64,000 nucleotides of DNA from Cellulomonas sp. (GTDB taxonomy: Bacteria > Actinomycetota > Actinomycetes > Actinomycetales > Cellulomonadaceae), in NCBI RefSeq assembly GCF_015234515.1, contig NZ_JADGMY010000026.1, positions 1-64,000 of the forward strand, read 5' to 3'. The position numbers and the translations under genes were made by a program. This document shows positions 1 to 8,549 of the stretch, piece by piece. A model generated the notes under the pieces. That model searched no databases. It was not told the DNA's origin and saw only the letters and a program-made list of their open reading frames with translations. Position 1 is the first letter of the stretch; every line of letters begins with the position of its first letter.

Positions 1-422
1 CTGGTGGGCGCGCCACCGGGGCTCGCCCCGCTGCTCCAGAGCATGAGCGGGCCGTTGCTGGTGCGGTCGGTGACGACGCCGATCGTCGTCGTGTGCGCAC
101 CGAGCTGCACCTGCGTGGCGAGGTGCTCGATGACCGCCGCCGACGTCGCGCACGCCCGCGAGATCCACGGCCCGCCGTGCTCGCCGGCACCGAGGCGGCG
201 TGACACGAGGGTGACGCCGTAGAAGGAGTGCTGCTGCGGGACCGTGCACCCCAGCGTCCACTCGGTGATCTCCTCGGGCGGCAGCCCGCGGTCGGCCAGG
301 GCGCGGCCCGTGACGTCGACCGCGAGGTCCAGGCTGTTGACCTCCGCGAGCGGTCCCTGCCACTTGGCGAAGGGTGAGGTCCAGCTGAAGCCGAACGGGA
401 TGTGGGCGTCGGTGAACTTCAT
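1..422 (-). CDS. Thiolase (acetyl-CoA acetyltransferase family), N-terminal part
   Basis: The gene starts at ATG 422-420 and runs off the left edge of the window, so only about 140 residues are visible. They read as the N-terminal half of a thiolase: an early MKFTDAHIPFGFSW segment, then RACATSAAVIEH around residues 89-100, where Cys91 sits at the expected place of the acyl-accepting nucleophile. Thiolases make or cleave 3-ketoacyl-CoA in the cytosol. The start overlaps the stop of the upstream acyl-CoA ligase by four bases (ATGA), so the two are almost certainly co-translated and act on the same acyl-CoA substrate. The actual substrate cannot be told; the nearby PaaX-type repressor makes an aromatic or fatty acid plausible. 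Because the C-terminal catalytic His and Cys lie outside the window, completeness cannot be judged. Confidence 0.8.
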   Translation of the reverse strand, partial: MKFTDAHIPFGFSWTSPFAKWQGPLAEVNSLDLAVDVTGRALADRGLPPEEITEWTLGCTVPQQHSFYGVTLVSRRLGAGEHGGPWISRACATSAAVIEHLATQVQLGAHTTTIGVVTDRTSNGPLMLWSSGASPGGAPT

Positions 423-2122
423 GGGGTCCTCTCGGCGGCGTCGGGTGCGGCGACCGGGTCCACGAGCGCGGGGACCTCGACCTCGGTGATGCGCCGACGC
501 AGCCGGTGCATGTCGACCTTGCCGCTGGGGCTGCGCGCGAGCTCGTCGACCAGGTACAGGCGGCGCGGCTTCTTGTACCCGGCCAGGCGCCGGCCGACCT
601 CGTCCTGGACCTGCTCGGGAGTGAGCGGCGCGCCGGGCGCGGTGACGACGACGGCCGTCACGACCTCGCCCCAGCGCGGGTCCGGCAGGCCCAGGACCAC
701 GGCGTCGAGGACGCCGGGCAGCGCGAGCAGCACCTTCTCGACCTCACCGGGGAAGACCTTCTCCCCGCCGGTGTTGACGACCCCGGACCCCCGGCCGAGC
801 ATCTCGACGTACCCGTCGCCCAGGACGCGCACCCAGTCGCCCGGCATGACGTGCCGCACCCCGTCGATCACGGGGTAGGTCTCGGCGGTGCGCGCCGGGT
901 CGTCGTGGTAGCCCAGGGGCATCGCGCCGCGGTAGGCGAGCATCCCGGTCTCCCCGACCTCGTCGACCGGCGTGAGGTCCGGCGCGAGGACGACGGCACC
1001 GCGCGCGAGCCGCGGCCGGCACGGCAGGTCGTCCGGGCCGCGGACGACGCCGTAGGCGAACGGCCCGCCCTCGCTCGACCCGATGATGTCGATGAGGGTC
1101 GCGCCCGGCGCGTGGGCGATCAGCCGGGCCTTGAGGTCGTCGGACCACACCATGCCGGAGCTCAGGACCGTGTTGAGGCACGAGATGTCGCCGGCCCCCG
1201 CCTCCAGGGCGTCGACGAGCGGCCCGACGATCGCGTTGCCCGCCACGACGAGGCGCGTGACGCCGTGCTCCTCGACGGCCCGGACCGCCGCGCGGGGGTC
1301 GAACCGGGCGGTGGGCAGGAACACGACCGTGCCGCCGAGGACCATCGCGTTCATGACGTTGAACAGGGCCGTCGCGTGCATCATCGGCGGCAGCGGCAGG
1401 CACACCGTGCGCGGCAGGTCCTCGCGCGCGGCGACGCGCGTGACGTCGTCCAGCGACGTCGGGACGTCGACGGGCAGGGAGCCGTAGATCGAGAACAGCT
1501 GGCTGTCGAACAGGTTGCCGTGGGTCCACACGACCGCCTTGGGGCGGCCGGTCGTGCCCCCGGTGAACATGAAGATCCTTTGGTCCGGCCCGCGCGGGTG
1601 CGAGGGGAGCGGCGCGGCGTCGAGCGCGGACGCGAAGGGCACCCCGGGCGCCGGTGGCGCAGCGGCCGCCTGGTCGGCGTCGTCGTGCGCCGTGTCCGGG
1701 ACGACGAGGACGAGGCCCGGCAGCGGCACGCGCTCGGCGGCGTCGACCACGGCGGCGGCGAGGCTGCTGGGGTAGACGAGCGCGGACGGCCGCGACATCT
1801 CCAGCAGCTCGGCGAGCTCGGCACCGTGGTAGCGGAAGTTGATGTTGACCGGGATCGCGCCGATCTTGTACGCGGCGTACAGCGTGGTCAGGTACTCGAC
1901 GCGGTTGTACATGAAGATCGCGACGGTCGAGTCGGGGCCCAGGCCGTGCGCGACGAAGGTCGCGGCGAGGCGGGCGGCGAGCTCCTCGAAGGCGGTGTAC
2001 GTGACGTCCGCACCGTCGGCGTGCACGGCGACGCGGTCCGGCACGGCGCGCGCCACGGCGTCCCAGATCGTCGCGTAGTTGGCGCGATCCAGGTCCCCGG
2101 ACGACGGCGGGACGTCTGCCAC
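419..2122 (-). CDS. Acyl-CoA synthetase / AMP-dependent ligase (FadD-like)
   Basis: This 567-residue protein belongs to the ANL adenylate-forming superfamily and should activate a carboxylic acid to its acyl-AMP and then acyl-CoA in the cytosol. The phosphate-binding motif FTGGTTGRPKAVVWTHG lies at about residues 185-201. The hinge region reads GDGYVEMLGRGSGVVNTGGEKVFPGEVE, and the A10 lysine motif is SPSGKVDMHRLRR near the C terminus. The length is normal for FadD enzymes. The start is GTG at 2122, with GAGG about nine bases upstream. It is followed by, and overlaps, a thiolase, and lies next to a divergently oriented PaaX/ABC-uptake region. That context suggests catabolism of an imported acid. 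Substrate class (aromatic, steroid side chain or fatty acid) is not determinable from sequence. Confidence 0.88.
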   Translation of the reverse strand: MADVPPSSGDLDRANYATIWDAVARAVPDRVAVHADGADVTYTAFEELAARLAATFVAHGLGPDSTVAIFMYNRVEYLTTLYAAYKIGAIPVNINFRYHGAELAELLEMSRPSALVYPSSLAAAVVDAAERVPLPGLVLVVPDTAHDDADQAAAAPPAPGVPFASALDAAPLPSHPRGPDQRIFMFTGGTTGRPKAVVWTHGNLFDSQLFSIYGSLPVDVPTSLDDVTRVAAREDLPRTVCLPLPPMMHATALFNVMNAMVLGGTVVFLPTARFDPRAAVRAVEEHGVTRLVVAGNAIVGPLVDALEAGAGDISCLNTVLSSGMVWSDDLKARLIAHAPGATLIDIIGSSEGGPFAYGVVRGPDDLPCRPRLARGAVVLAPDLTPVDEVGETGMLAYRGAMPLGYHDDPARTAETYPVIDGVRHVMPGDWVRVLGDGYVEMLGRGSGVVNTGGEKVFPGEVEKVLLALPGVLDAVVLGLPDPRWGEVVTAVVVTAPGAPLTPEQVQDEVGRRLAGYKKPRRLYLVDELARSPSGKVDMHRLRRRITEVEVPALVDPVAAPDAAERTP

Positions 2123-2287
2123 TGCTCACATCCTCGTGGGCGGACCGCGCGCGGGTCGCGGCGGTGCGATGACGTGGCATCGTGCCCGTCCCGGGCGCCC
2201 GACGTCAACCGTTTCGGTGACGATCGTCAGAAGTCTGTCGAATGATGAGCCCGGCCGCAGGACGCGGCGCGGCGGTTCCGGGGCCCC

Positions 2288-3151
2288 TCAGGCCGTGAGC
2301 CGCCGGGCGAGGTCGGCCTGCGCCGGGCCCGCCAGAGCGGCGTGCAGGTGACGGAAGGTCGCCACCGAGCGCGCCGCCGGCCAGTCGGGCGAGAGGTGCT
2401 CGGCCGGGAGCCGCGGGACTGCCCGCAGCAGGTCCAGCCAGTCGGCGACCAGCGCCGTGACGTCGCGCAGCGCGTGGTCGACGTCGGGCGCGCGGTCCGC
2501 CCAGCGGTCCTGGAACTGCTCGTGCCGGGCCGCCATCGCCTCGAGCCGCCAGGCCGTCCGGACGCTGCGCGCAGCCGAGAACCCCGGCACCTCGTGGGCG
2601 CGGAACGCCAGCAGCTCCAGGTCGCCGTCGTCGGGGTCGACGCCGTCCGGCTCGTCGTCGTGGACGCCGCCGAGGGCCCGCGCGACGTCGACCTCCCCCG
2701 GCGCGATCCACAGCCCGTCGCGCAGCAGGCCGAATCCCGCCCACGCCAGCTGGGCGCGCACGCGGTGGCGCACGTCGCGCCGCCGTTCCGGCACGGAGAA
2801 GCTGACGAGCGTCCACCCGCTGCCGTGCGGCGCGAAGGGGTCGTCGTCGAAGACGCGTCCCCGCGCTTCCCCCAGCACCCGGACGCTCTCCGGAGTCAGC
2901 CCGTAGGAGACGGTGCGCCCGACGCGCACGGGGGCGAGCAGGTGGCGGGCCGCCATCCGGCTCAGCGCCGCCCGCGTCGCCGCCTCCCCGACCCCCAGCT
3001 CACCCAGCACGGCGATGAGCACGGACGCCGGCAGCGGACCGGCGCCGCCGGCCACCATGAGCTCGCCCATGAAGGCCAGCAGGAGCTGCTCCGGTCGCCG
3101 CCGGACCCCGGCGCGGTCCGGGTCGGGCGCATCCCCGGGCGGCGTCGACAT
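2288..3151 (-). CDS. PaaX-family transcriptional regulator
   Basis: A protein of about 287 residues with the layout of PaaX repressors. An N-terminal winged-helix segment (RPEQLLLAFMGELM ... VLGELGVGEAATRAALSRMAARHLL) is followed by GWTLVSFSVPERRRDVRHRVRAQL, a hallmark of the central PaaX domain, and a C-terminal PaaX_C-like helix region. PaaX proteins repress aromatic-acid CoA-ester pathways and are released by an aryl-CoA. I chose the start MSTPPGDAP at 3151 rather than an in-frame ATG at 3181, because the conserved region begins well inside and the extra ten residues look non-coding. It stands back to back with the ABC uptake operon at 3339 and upstream of the acyl-CoA ligase/thiolase pair on the same strand, so it may control either set. 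Ligand and targets are inferred. Confidence 0.82.
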   Translation of the reverse strand: MSTPPGDAPDPDRAGVRRRPEQLLLAFMGELMVAGGAGPLPASVLIAVLGELGVGEAATRAALSRMAARHLLAPVRVGRTVSYGLTPESVRVLGEARGRVFDDDPFAPHGSGWTLVSFSVPERRRDVRHRVRAQLAWAGFGLLRDGLWIAPGEVDVARALGGVHDDEPDGVDPDDGDLELLAFRAHEVPGFSAARSVRTAWRLEAMAARHEQFQDRWADRAPDVDHALRDVTALVADWLDLLRAVPRLPAEHLSPDWPAARSVATFRHLHAALAGPAQADLARRLTA

Positions 3152-3208
3152 GCGCGCGATTGTCGCACGCGGCCGCCTCACCGACCGGCGTCGGGCCGCT
3201 CCGGATCA

Positions 3209-3253
3209 TTGACACATGTGACATTCGACTGCACGATTGCTGGACGAGTGTCA
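3209..3253 (+). promoter_or_regulatory. Promoter and operator-like repeats in front of the ABC operon
   Basis: In the gap between the divergent PaaX gene and the ABC operon, TTGACA (3209-3214) is followed after 17 bases by CACGAT (3232-3237), a credible -35/-10 pair for the rightward operon. TGACAC at 3210-3215 overlaps the -35 and is repeated in inverted form as GTGTCA at 3248-3253; CACATGTG in between is itself palindromic. This is the kind of arrangement a repressor such as the adjacent PaaX-family protein would use, but binding is inferred. Confidence 0.45.
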
Positions 3254-3338
3254 TGCATGGTCCGAGCGCTGGTCGGTCTCGACGGCGCGCGGCGCTGACC
3301 GCCCGTCACCCGAGATTCAACGGAGAATTGAGGACCCC

Positions 3339-4331
3339 ATGAACCGACGTCCCGCTCTCGTGGCGGCGCTCGTCGCGGCGCTGTCGCTCGGACTGGCCGC
3401 GTGCTCGTCGTCGGACCCCGCGCCCGGCGCCGAGCCCGAGGCGTCGGCCGCGCCGGACGCCGACAACCCCCGCGCCGTCACGATCGGGGCGCTCAGCATC
3501 AGCGAGACGGCCCCGCTGTGGGCCGCCGTGGAGGCCGGCATCTTCGCCGAGCACGGGCTCGACGTCACGGTCCAGCCGATCCAGGGCGGCGCGCAGGCCA
3601 TGCCCGCTCTCGTCAACGGTGACATCGACTTCTCCGTCGGCCAGCCCTTCGGCGCGATGCGCGCGGGCCTGCAGGGCCTGGACGTCAAGATCGTCGCCAA
3701 CTACGCGCAGAGCCTGACCGAGGGGGACGACATCAACTCGGTCGTCGTGGGCGCCGGCAGCGACATCACCTCGCCCGCCGACCTCGCGGGCAAGAAGGTC
3801 GCGGTGAACTCGCTCGGCGCGGCCGGTGACCTCACGATCATGGCGGCGGTCGAGGAGGACGGCGGCGACCCCGGCACCATCGAGTTCGTCGAGGTCGCGT
3901 TCCCCGACGCGCAGGCCCAGCTCGACGCGGGCAACATCGACGCCGCGTGGGTGCCCGAGCCGTTCGTGTCGATGATCGTCGGCGCGGGCGGCGCGCGGGT
4001 GGTCGACCCGTACCAGTCCGTGCTGCCCGGCCTGCCGACCCTCGTCCTGCAGACGACCGGCGCGACGGTCGCGGACGACCCCGCGCTGGTCGACGCCGTG
4101 CGCGAGGCCTTCACGGCGGCGTTCGCCTGGGCCGAGGACAACGACGAGGCCGTGCGGCAGTCGCTCGTCGACGAGATGTCGCTGCCCGAGCCCGCCGCGG
4201 CCAACCTCCGGCTCCCGCAGTTCTCCACCGAGCTCGACCGCGACGTGCTGCAGGGCCTGGCGGACCTCGCTGTCGAGCACGAGTTCTTCGACCAGGCCCC
4301 GGACCTCGACACGCTCATCGTCATCGACTGA
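3339..4331 (+). CDS. ABC transporter substrate-binding lipoprotein (NrtA/SsuA/ThiY type)
   Basis: A 330-residue solute receptor that would be anchored outside the membrane and feed the two permeases downstream. It begins with a lipoprotein signal peptide ending in the lipobox LAAC, so the mature protein starts with a lipidated cysteine. A low-complexity Ala/Pro/Asp linker follows, then the NMT1/SsuA-like core: VTIGALSISETAPLWAAVEAGIFAEHGLDV, a segment GDIDFSVGQPFGAMRAG, and the family-typical DIDAAWVPEPF-like region. The ATG at 3339 is chosen because GAGG lies five bases upstream and the signal peptide starts there. Relatives bind sulfonates, nitrate, thiamine precursors or aromatic acids; specificity here is unknown. 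The stop overlaps the next start by one base. Confidence 0.88.
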   Translation: MNRRPALVAALVAALSLGLAACSSSDPAPGAEPEASAAPDADNPRAVTIGALSISETAPLWAAVEAGIFAEHGLDVTVQPIQGGAQAMPALVNGDIDFSVGQPFGAMRAGLQGLDVKIVANYAQSLTEGDDINSVVVGAGSDITSPADLAGKKVAVNSLGAAGDLTIMAAVEEDGGDPGTIEFVEVAFPDAQAQLDAGNIDAAWVPEPFVSMIVGAGGARVVDPYQSVLPGLPTLVLQTTGATVADDPALVDAVREAFTAAFAWAEDNDEAVRQSLVDEMSLPEPAAANLRLPQFSTELDRDVLQGLADLAVEHEFFDQAPDLDTLIVID

Positions 4332-5209
4332 TGCAGCTGACCGACACGGTGACCGGTCCGGGCCCCGGGGACGTCGCCCCCGGGGCCCGGTCCGGGGCCG
4401 GCGCCCGCGCGGGTGGTCGGCGCGGCACCGCGGCGCGCGCCGGCGGCTCCGCCGTGCTCGGCACCCTCGGGGTCGCCGGCTTCGCGCTCACCTGGGAGCT
4501 CGTCGCCTGGGCCGAGGTCGTCAACCCGGCGTACCTGCCGCGGTTCTCGACGACGGCCGCGCGGCTGGTCACCGAGCTCGGCGAGCCCCGCTTCTGGTCG
4601 GCCCTCGGCGACACCGTGGTGACCTGGGCGCTCGGGCTCGGGATCGCGGTCGTCGCCGCGGTCGTCGCGGGCGCCGTCATCGGCCTCGTGCCGTTCCTGC
4701 GCCGGGCGACGCACAGCACCGTGGAGTTCCTGCGGCCCATCCCGTCGGTCGCGATCATCCCGCTCGCCGTCCTGGTGGCCGGGCTCTCGCGCGAGGCGGC
4801 GCTGGTGATCGTCGTCTACGCGCCGTTCTGGCAGGTGTTCATCCAGGTCCTGTACGGCGTCGGGGACGTCGACACCGTCGCCGACGACACCGCACGCAGC
4901 TTCGGCCTGGGACGGCTGCAGCGGCTGCGGCACGTCGTCCTGCCCACCGCGCTGCCCTACGTCATCACGGGGTTCCGGCTCGCCGCGTCCATCGCGCTCG
5001 TCCTGACCATCACGGCCGAGCTGGTGATCGGCAACCCCGGCATCGGCCGGCAGATCGACGTCTACCGCTCCGCGCCCGACGCACCGGGCCTGTACGCGCT
5101 GGTGCTGGTCACGGGCCTGCTCGGGCTGCTGGTCAACCTCGTCACGCGTCTCGTCGAGCGCCGCGTGCTGCACTGGCACCCGTCGGTGCGTCGGGAAGGC
5201 GTCGCCTGA
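4331..5209 (+). CDS. ABC transporter permease (SsuC/NrtB type), first copy
   Basis: A 292-residue inner-membrane permease of the binding-protein-dependent uptake class. A Gly/Ala-rich cytoplasmic N terminus is followed by about six hydrophobic segments. The EAA loop that contacts the ATPase is visible as DTARSFGLGRLQRLRHVVLPTALPYVITG. Its ATG shares one base with the stop codon of the receptor gene (TGATG), showing tight translational coupling. Together with the next permease it would form a heterodimeric channel; the paired permeases are a departure from the more usual homodimer in SsuABC systems. Confidence 0.88.
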   Translation: MQLTDTVTGPGPGDVAPGARSGAGARAGGRRGTAARAGGSAVLGTLGVAGFALTWELVAWAEVVNPAYLPRFSTTAARLVTELGEPRFWSALGDTVVTWALGLGIAVVAAVVAGAVIGLVPFLRRATHSTVEFLRPIPSVAIIPLAVLVAGLSREAALVIVVYAPFWQVFIQVLYGVGDVDTVADDTARSFGLGRLQRLRHVVLPTALPYVITGFRLAASIALVLTITAELVIGNPGIGRQIDVYRSAPDAPGLYALVLVTGLLGLLVNLVTRLVERRVLHWHPSVRREGVA

Positions 5210-6039
5210 TGGCCGCCGGCCCGGCGCCCGCCCGCCCGACGTCCGCCCGCCCGATGTCCGCCGTGCGCCGCGCACTCGCGTCCCTCGGGTACGCCGTCGG
5301 CCTGCCCGTGCTCCTCGTCGTCGCCTGGGCGCTGGCGACCCGCGGGACGACGAACCTCTACTACCCGCCGCCGTCGCGCGTGCTCACGGCCTTCGTGAGC
5401 ACGTGGCTGTCGCCCGACACGCTCGTGCGTGACGTGCTGCCGAGCCTCGGCCGGTTCGCCGTCGGGGTCCTGCTGTCGATCGTCATCGGCGTCGTCGTCG
5501 GCACCGCGATCGGCGCGACCCCGTGGCTGCGTGCGCTGCTCGAGCCGATGCTCGAGTTCTTCCGTGCCATCCCGCCCGTGGTCCTCGTGCCCGTCCTCAT
5601 GCTGCTGCTCGGCATCGACGACACCATGAAGCTCGCGGTGATCGTGTCGGGCAGCGTGTGGCCCGTCCTGCTCAACACGATCGAGGGTGTCCGGGGGACC
5701 GACCCCGTGCTGGTCGACACCTCGCGGTCCTACCGCGTGCGCGGCCTGCTGGCGTACCGGTACGTCGTCCTGCCGGCGGCGAGCCCGCAGATCATGGCCG
5801 GCGTGCGGCTGGCCCTGTCGATCGGGCTCATCCTCATGGTGATCTCGGAGATGTTCGCCTCGTCGTCGGGGCTCGGCTACCAGATCGTCTACTTCCAGCG
5901 GCAGTACATGGTCGCCGAGATGTGGAGCGGCATCCTGCTGCTCGGCCTCGTCGGCGTGGCCGTCGCCGCCGTCTTCCAGCTCGTCGAACGCCGGGTCCTG
6001 CACTGGTACCACGGCTCGAGAGAGGTCGCCCGTGCCTGA
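5209..6039 (+). CDS. ABC transporter permease (SsuC/NrtB type), second copy
   Basis: A 276-residue permease homologous to its upstream neighbour, with six predicted membrane segments and the EAA-like loop DTSRSYRVRGLLAYRYVVLPAASPQIMAG. It ends with RRVLHWYHG, closely matching the RRVLHWHPS end of the first permease, which indicates that the two arose by duplication. The start ATG overlaps the previous stop by one base. Expected to pair with the first permease in one importer. Confidence 0.88.
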   Translation: MAAGPAPARPTSARPMSAVRRALASLGYAVGLPVLLVVAWALATRGTTNLYYPPPSRVLTAFVSTWLSPDTLVRDVLPSLGRFAVGVLLSIVIGVVVGTAIGATPWLRALLEPMLEFFRAIPPVVLVPVLMLLLGIDDTMKLAVIVSGSVWPVLLNTIEGVRGTDPVLVDTSRSYRVRGLLAYRYVVLPAASPQIMAGVRLALSIGLILMVISEMFASSSGLGYQIVYFQRQYMVAEMWSGILLLGLVGVAVAAVFQLVERRVLHWYHGSREVARA

Positions 6040-6838
6040 GAACACGCCCCTGCTGTCCGTCCGGGACCTGAAGAAGACGTACCAGGGCTCCTCCGGGCCC
6101 GTCGAGGCCATCGGCAACATCACCTTCGACGTGCGCCCCGGTGAGCTGGTCTGCATCGTCGGTCCGTCCGGGTGCGGCAAGACGACGCTGCTCAAGTGCC
6201 TCGCCGGGCTGCTGCCCCCCACGGCCGGGTCGGTCACGCTCGACGGGGCCGCCGTCACCGCGCCGCCGAAGAAGATGGCGCTCGTCTTCCAGGAGTACGG
6301 GCGCTCCCTGTACCCGTGGCTCACCGTGCGCGACAACGTCGGCCTGCCGCTCAAGGCACGCGGCGTGCCGAAGGCGGAACGGCGGGCGGTGATCGAGCGG
6401 GCCGTCGAGGAGGTCGGGCTCGCGCACGCGCTCGACACGTACCCGTGGCAGCTCTCCGGCGGCATGCAGCAGCGCGTCGCGATCGCCCGCGCCGTGGCGT
6501 ACTCACCGGAGATCCTCGTCATGGACGAGCCGTTCGCCGCCGTCGACGCCCAGACCCGCGCCGACCTGGAGGACCTGGTCCGGCGGGTGTGGCAGGACCT
6601 CGGGGTGACGGTCCTGTTCGTCACGCACGACATCGACGAGTCGGTGTACCTGGGCGAGCGGGTGCTGATGCTCTCGTCGTCGCCGACGTTCGTGCAGCAG
6701 GACCTCGCGATCGACCTGCCCGCCGAGCGCGACCAGCTCACGACCCGCGCGCTGCCCCGGTTCACCGAGCTGCGGACGCACGTGTACGAGCAGATCCAGC
6801 GGGCGAAGCGGGGGGAAGCGGTCCCGGCCGACGCGTGA
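6032..6838 (+). CDS. ABC transporter ATP-binding protein (SsuB/NrtD type)
   Basis: A 268-residue ATPase that powers the importer. Walker A is GPSGCGKTT, the Q-loop reads LVFQEYGRSLYPW, the signature is LSGGMQQRVAIARA, Walker B is ILVMDEPFAAVD, and the switch histidine lies in VTHDIDES. These are all canonical. The start is a GTG at 6032, overlapping the second permease by eight bases, which makes it the last gene of the four-gene operon beginning at 3339. The family is specific for small anionic or heterocyclic nutrients; the substrate here is not known. Confidence 0.92.
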   Translation: MPENTPLLSVRDLKKTYQGSSGPVEAIGNITFDVRPGELVCIVGPSGCGKTTLLKCLAGLLPPTAGSVTLDGAAVTAPPKKMALVFQEYGRSLYPWLTVRDNVGLPLKARGVPKAERRAVIERAVEEVGLAHALDTYPWQLSGGMQQRVAIARAVAYSPEILVMDEPFAAVDAQTRADLEDLVRRVWQDLGVTVLFVTHDIDESVYLGERVLMLSSSPTFVQQDLAIDLPAERDQLTTRALPRFTELRTHVYEQIQRAKRGEAVPADA

Positions 6839-6856
6839 GGGCCAGGTCGCCGTCCG

Positions 6857-7639
6857 TCAGCCGTCGTCCGTCAGGCGGCCGGCGGACTGCGTGAGCCCAG
6901 GTGGCGGCTGCGGGCTCCAGCCGGGCTCCGGCTCGCTCGGCGGCAGGCCGCGCATCACGTGGATCCGGTCCACGACGGTGACGACGCCCAGCACGACGAC
7001 GGCCAGGCCGGCCGCCGCGACGACGTCCGTCAGGAAGTGGTAGCCGAGGTACAGGCGGCTCAGGGCGACCGCCGCGACACCGACGACACCGACGACCAGC
7101 CAGCCGACGACGACCCGGCGTGTGCGGTGCCGGCTCGCCACGAGGTACCCGGCGACCAGCAGGAAGGTCGCCGTCCCGATGGTGTGGCCGGACGGGAACG
7201 ACCCGGTCGTCTCCGAGCCGGGGATGTACATCGTCTCCTCCGGCGGTCGGGGCCGGGCGACGAGGCCCTTGACCAGCAGCGAGAGCAGCGTGGAGGCGAT
7301 CATGGCGCCGGCGAGCAGCAGCGGCCGCCACCACTCGCGCGCGCGCAGGCCCCAGGCCACGCACGCGACCAGGATGATGACCGGCAGCACGGTCGGACCG
7401 GTGACGAAGGTGAGCGCGGCGAGGACCGCGGTGAGGACGTCGCTGCGGGCGTCCACCAGGAACTCCAGGACCGGCCGGTCCCACAGGGAGAAGTCGTCGC
7501 GCTCCTGGACCGCGTCGAACATGCCCCCGAAGACGAGCAGGCCGAGCGCCACGAGCACGACGCCGGGCAGGACCGCCCGGAGCAGGGGCTGGTCGGCGTA
7601 CCACGCGAGCAGACGGCGCGGCGGGTCTCCGGCTGGCAT
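6857..7639 (-). CDS. PAP2-family membrane phosphatase
   Basis: A 260-residue integral membrane protein with about six hydrophobic helices and the three-part phosphatidic-acid-phosphatase signature: KGLVARPRP, PSGHT and SRLYLGYHFLTDV. The histidines in the second and third parts form and break the phospho-enzyme. Members dephosphorylate lipid phosphates such as undecaprenyl diphosphate or phosphatidic acid on the outer face of the membrane. It is convergent with the ABC operon, ending 18 bases from it, and stands alone. A Pro/Ser-rich tail follows the last helix. Confidence 0.9.
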   Translation of the reverse strand: MPAGDPPRRLLAWYADQPLLRAVLPGVVLVALGLLVFGGMFDAVQERDDFSLWDRPVLEFLVDARSDVLTAVLAALTFVTGPTVLPVIILVACVAWGLRAREWWRPLLLAGAMIASTLLSLLVKGLVARPRPPEETMYIPGSETTGSFPSGHTIGTATFLLVAGYLVASRHRTRRVVVGWLVVGVVGVAAVALSRLYLGYHFLTDVVAAAGLAVVVLGVVTVVDRIHVMRGLPPSEPEPGWSPQPPPGLTQSAGRLTDDG

Positions 7640-7695
7640 CCAGCCACGCTACCGGCGCTCGTCGCGGACGGCTCCCTGACCGCCCTCGGCTCCTT

Positions 7696-8436
7696 CTACA
7701 GGTCGAGCGTCACCAGACGGTAGCCGGCATCGAGCTCGTCGAGCGCCAGCAGGTCGGCGTACCGCTCGGCCCACGCGCCTGTCGCGATGTCGTTCTCGAG
7801 CCGCTCCAGACCGCGGTGGATCTCCGCGTCGCCGACCCGGCTCAGCACCGAGATCCCCGCCCGGACCACGGGGTCGAGGTAGGCGGCGGGCCGCCTCCAC
7901 CAGGCGGCGGCGAATCCGTCGACGCAGTCGTGGGGCACGGGGACGGCCTCCACCGCGCACGGGCCGAGAGCCGCGACGAGGCGCTCCATCGGGACGGCGT
8001 GCGCCCGGTCGAGCTCGCGTGCGGCGGGCAGGTAATCGCGCAGCAGCCAGAAGTCACGGGTCACGGTCTCGTCGAACGTCAGCACCACCACGCGGCGACG
8101 TGCGACCCGCTTCATCTCAGCGATCCCGCGCTCCAGGTCGGTCCAGTGGTGCACCGTGAGGACGGCCATGGCCGCGTCCACGGCGTCGTCCTCCAGGGGG
8201 ATCGACTCCGCGACCGCGCACAGGACCGGGGCGGCCCCGGCGGGGCGCTGGTCGATCATCGTCCTGCTCGGCTCGATGGCGACGACGGTGGTGGGCGGCT
8301 CGTAGGACCCGGTCCCGGCTCCGACGTTCACGACGGTCGACACGTCCCCGAGAGCCCTGACGACCTGAGCCGCGATGCGCGGGTCCGGCCGCCGGGTGGC
8401 CGCGTACGTCCGGCCGATGTCGTCGTAGGTGACCAT
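7696..8436 (-). CDS. Class I SAM-dependent methyltransferase
   Basis: A 246-residue soluble protein with a Methyltransf_11-like fold. The SAM-binding glycine motif is VVNVGAGTGSYE at about residues 35-46, the acidic ribose-binding residue is in VVAIEPSRTM, and the post-I region reads LEDDAVDAAMAVLTVHHW. Small-molecule methyltransferases of this type often act on ubiquinone-like or secondary metabolites, but no substrate can be inferred. It stands between a PAP2 phosphatase and a MarR regulator, all on the minus strand. Confidence 0.82.
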   Translation of the reverse strand: MVTYDDIGRTYAATRRPDPRIAAQVVRALGDVSTVVNVGAGTGSYEPPTTVVAIEPSRTMIDQRPAGAAPVLCAVAESIPLEDDAVDAAMAVLTVHHWTDLERGIAEMKRVARRRVVVLTFDETVTRDFWLLRDYLPAARELDRAHAVPMERLVAALGPCAVEAVPVPHDCVDGFAAAWWRRPAAYLDPVVRAGISVLSRVGDAEIHRGLERLENDIATGAWAERYADLLALDELDAGYRLVTLDL

Positions 8437-8549
8437 GCGCCGACTCTGCCAGGCCGGGCTCCACCTCGTCGCCGCCTGGGCCGGGCGGCTACGACGTCTC
8501 CGCGCGCGTGCTCACCAGCGGGAACGTGCGCGGTCCTGGGCCGGCGCCG

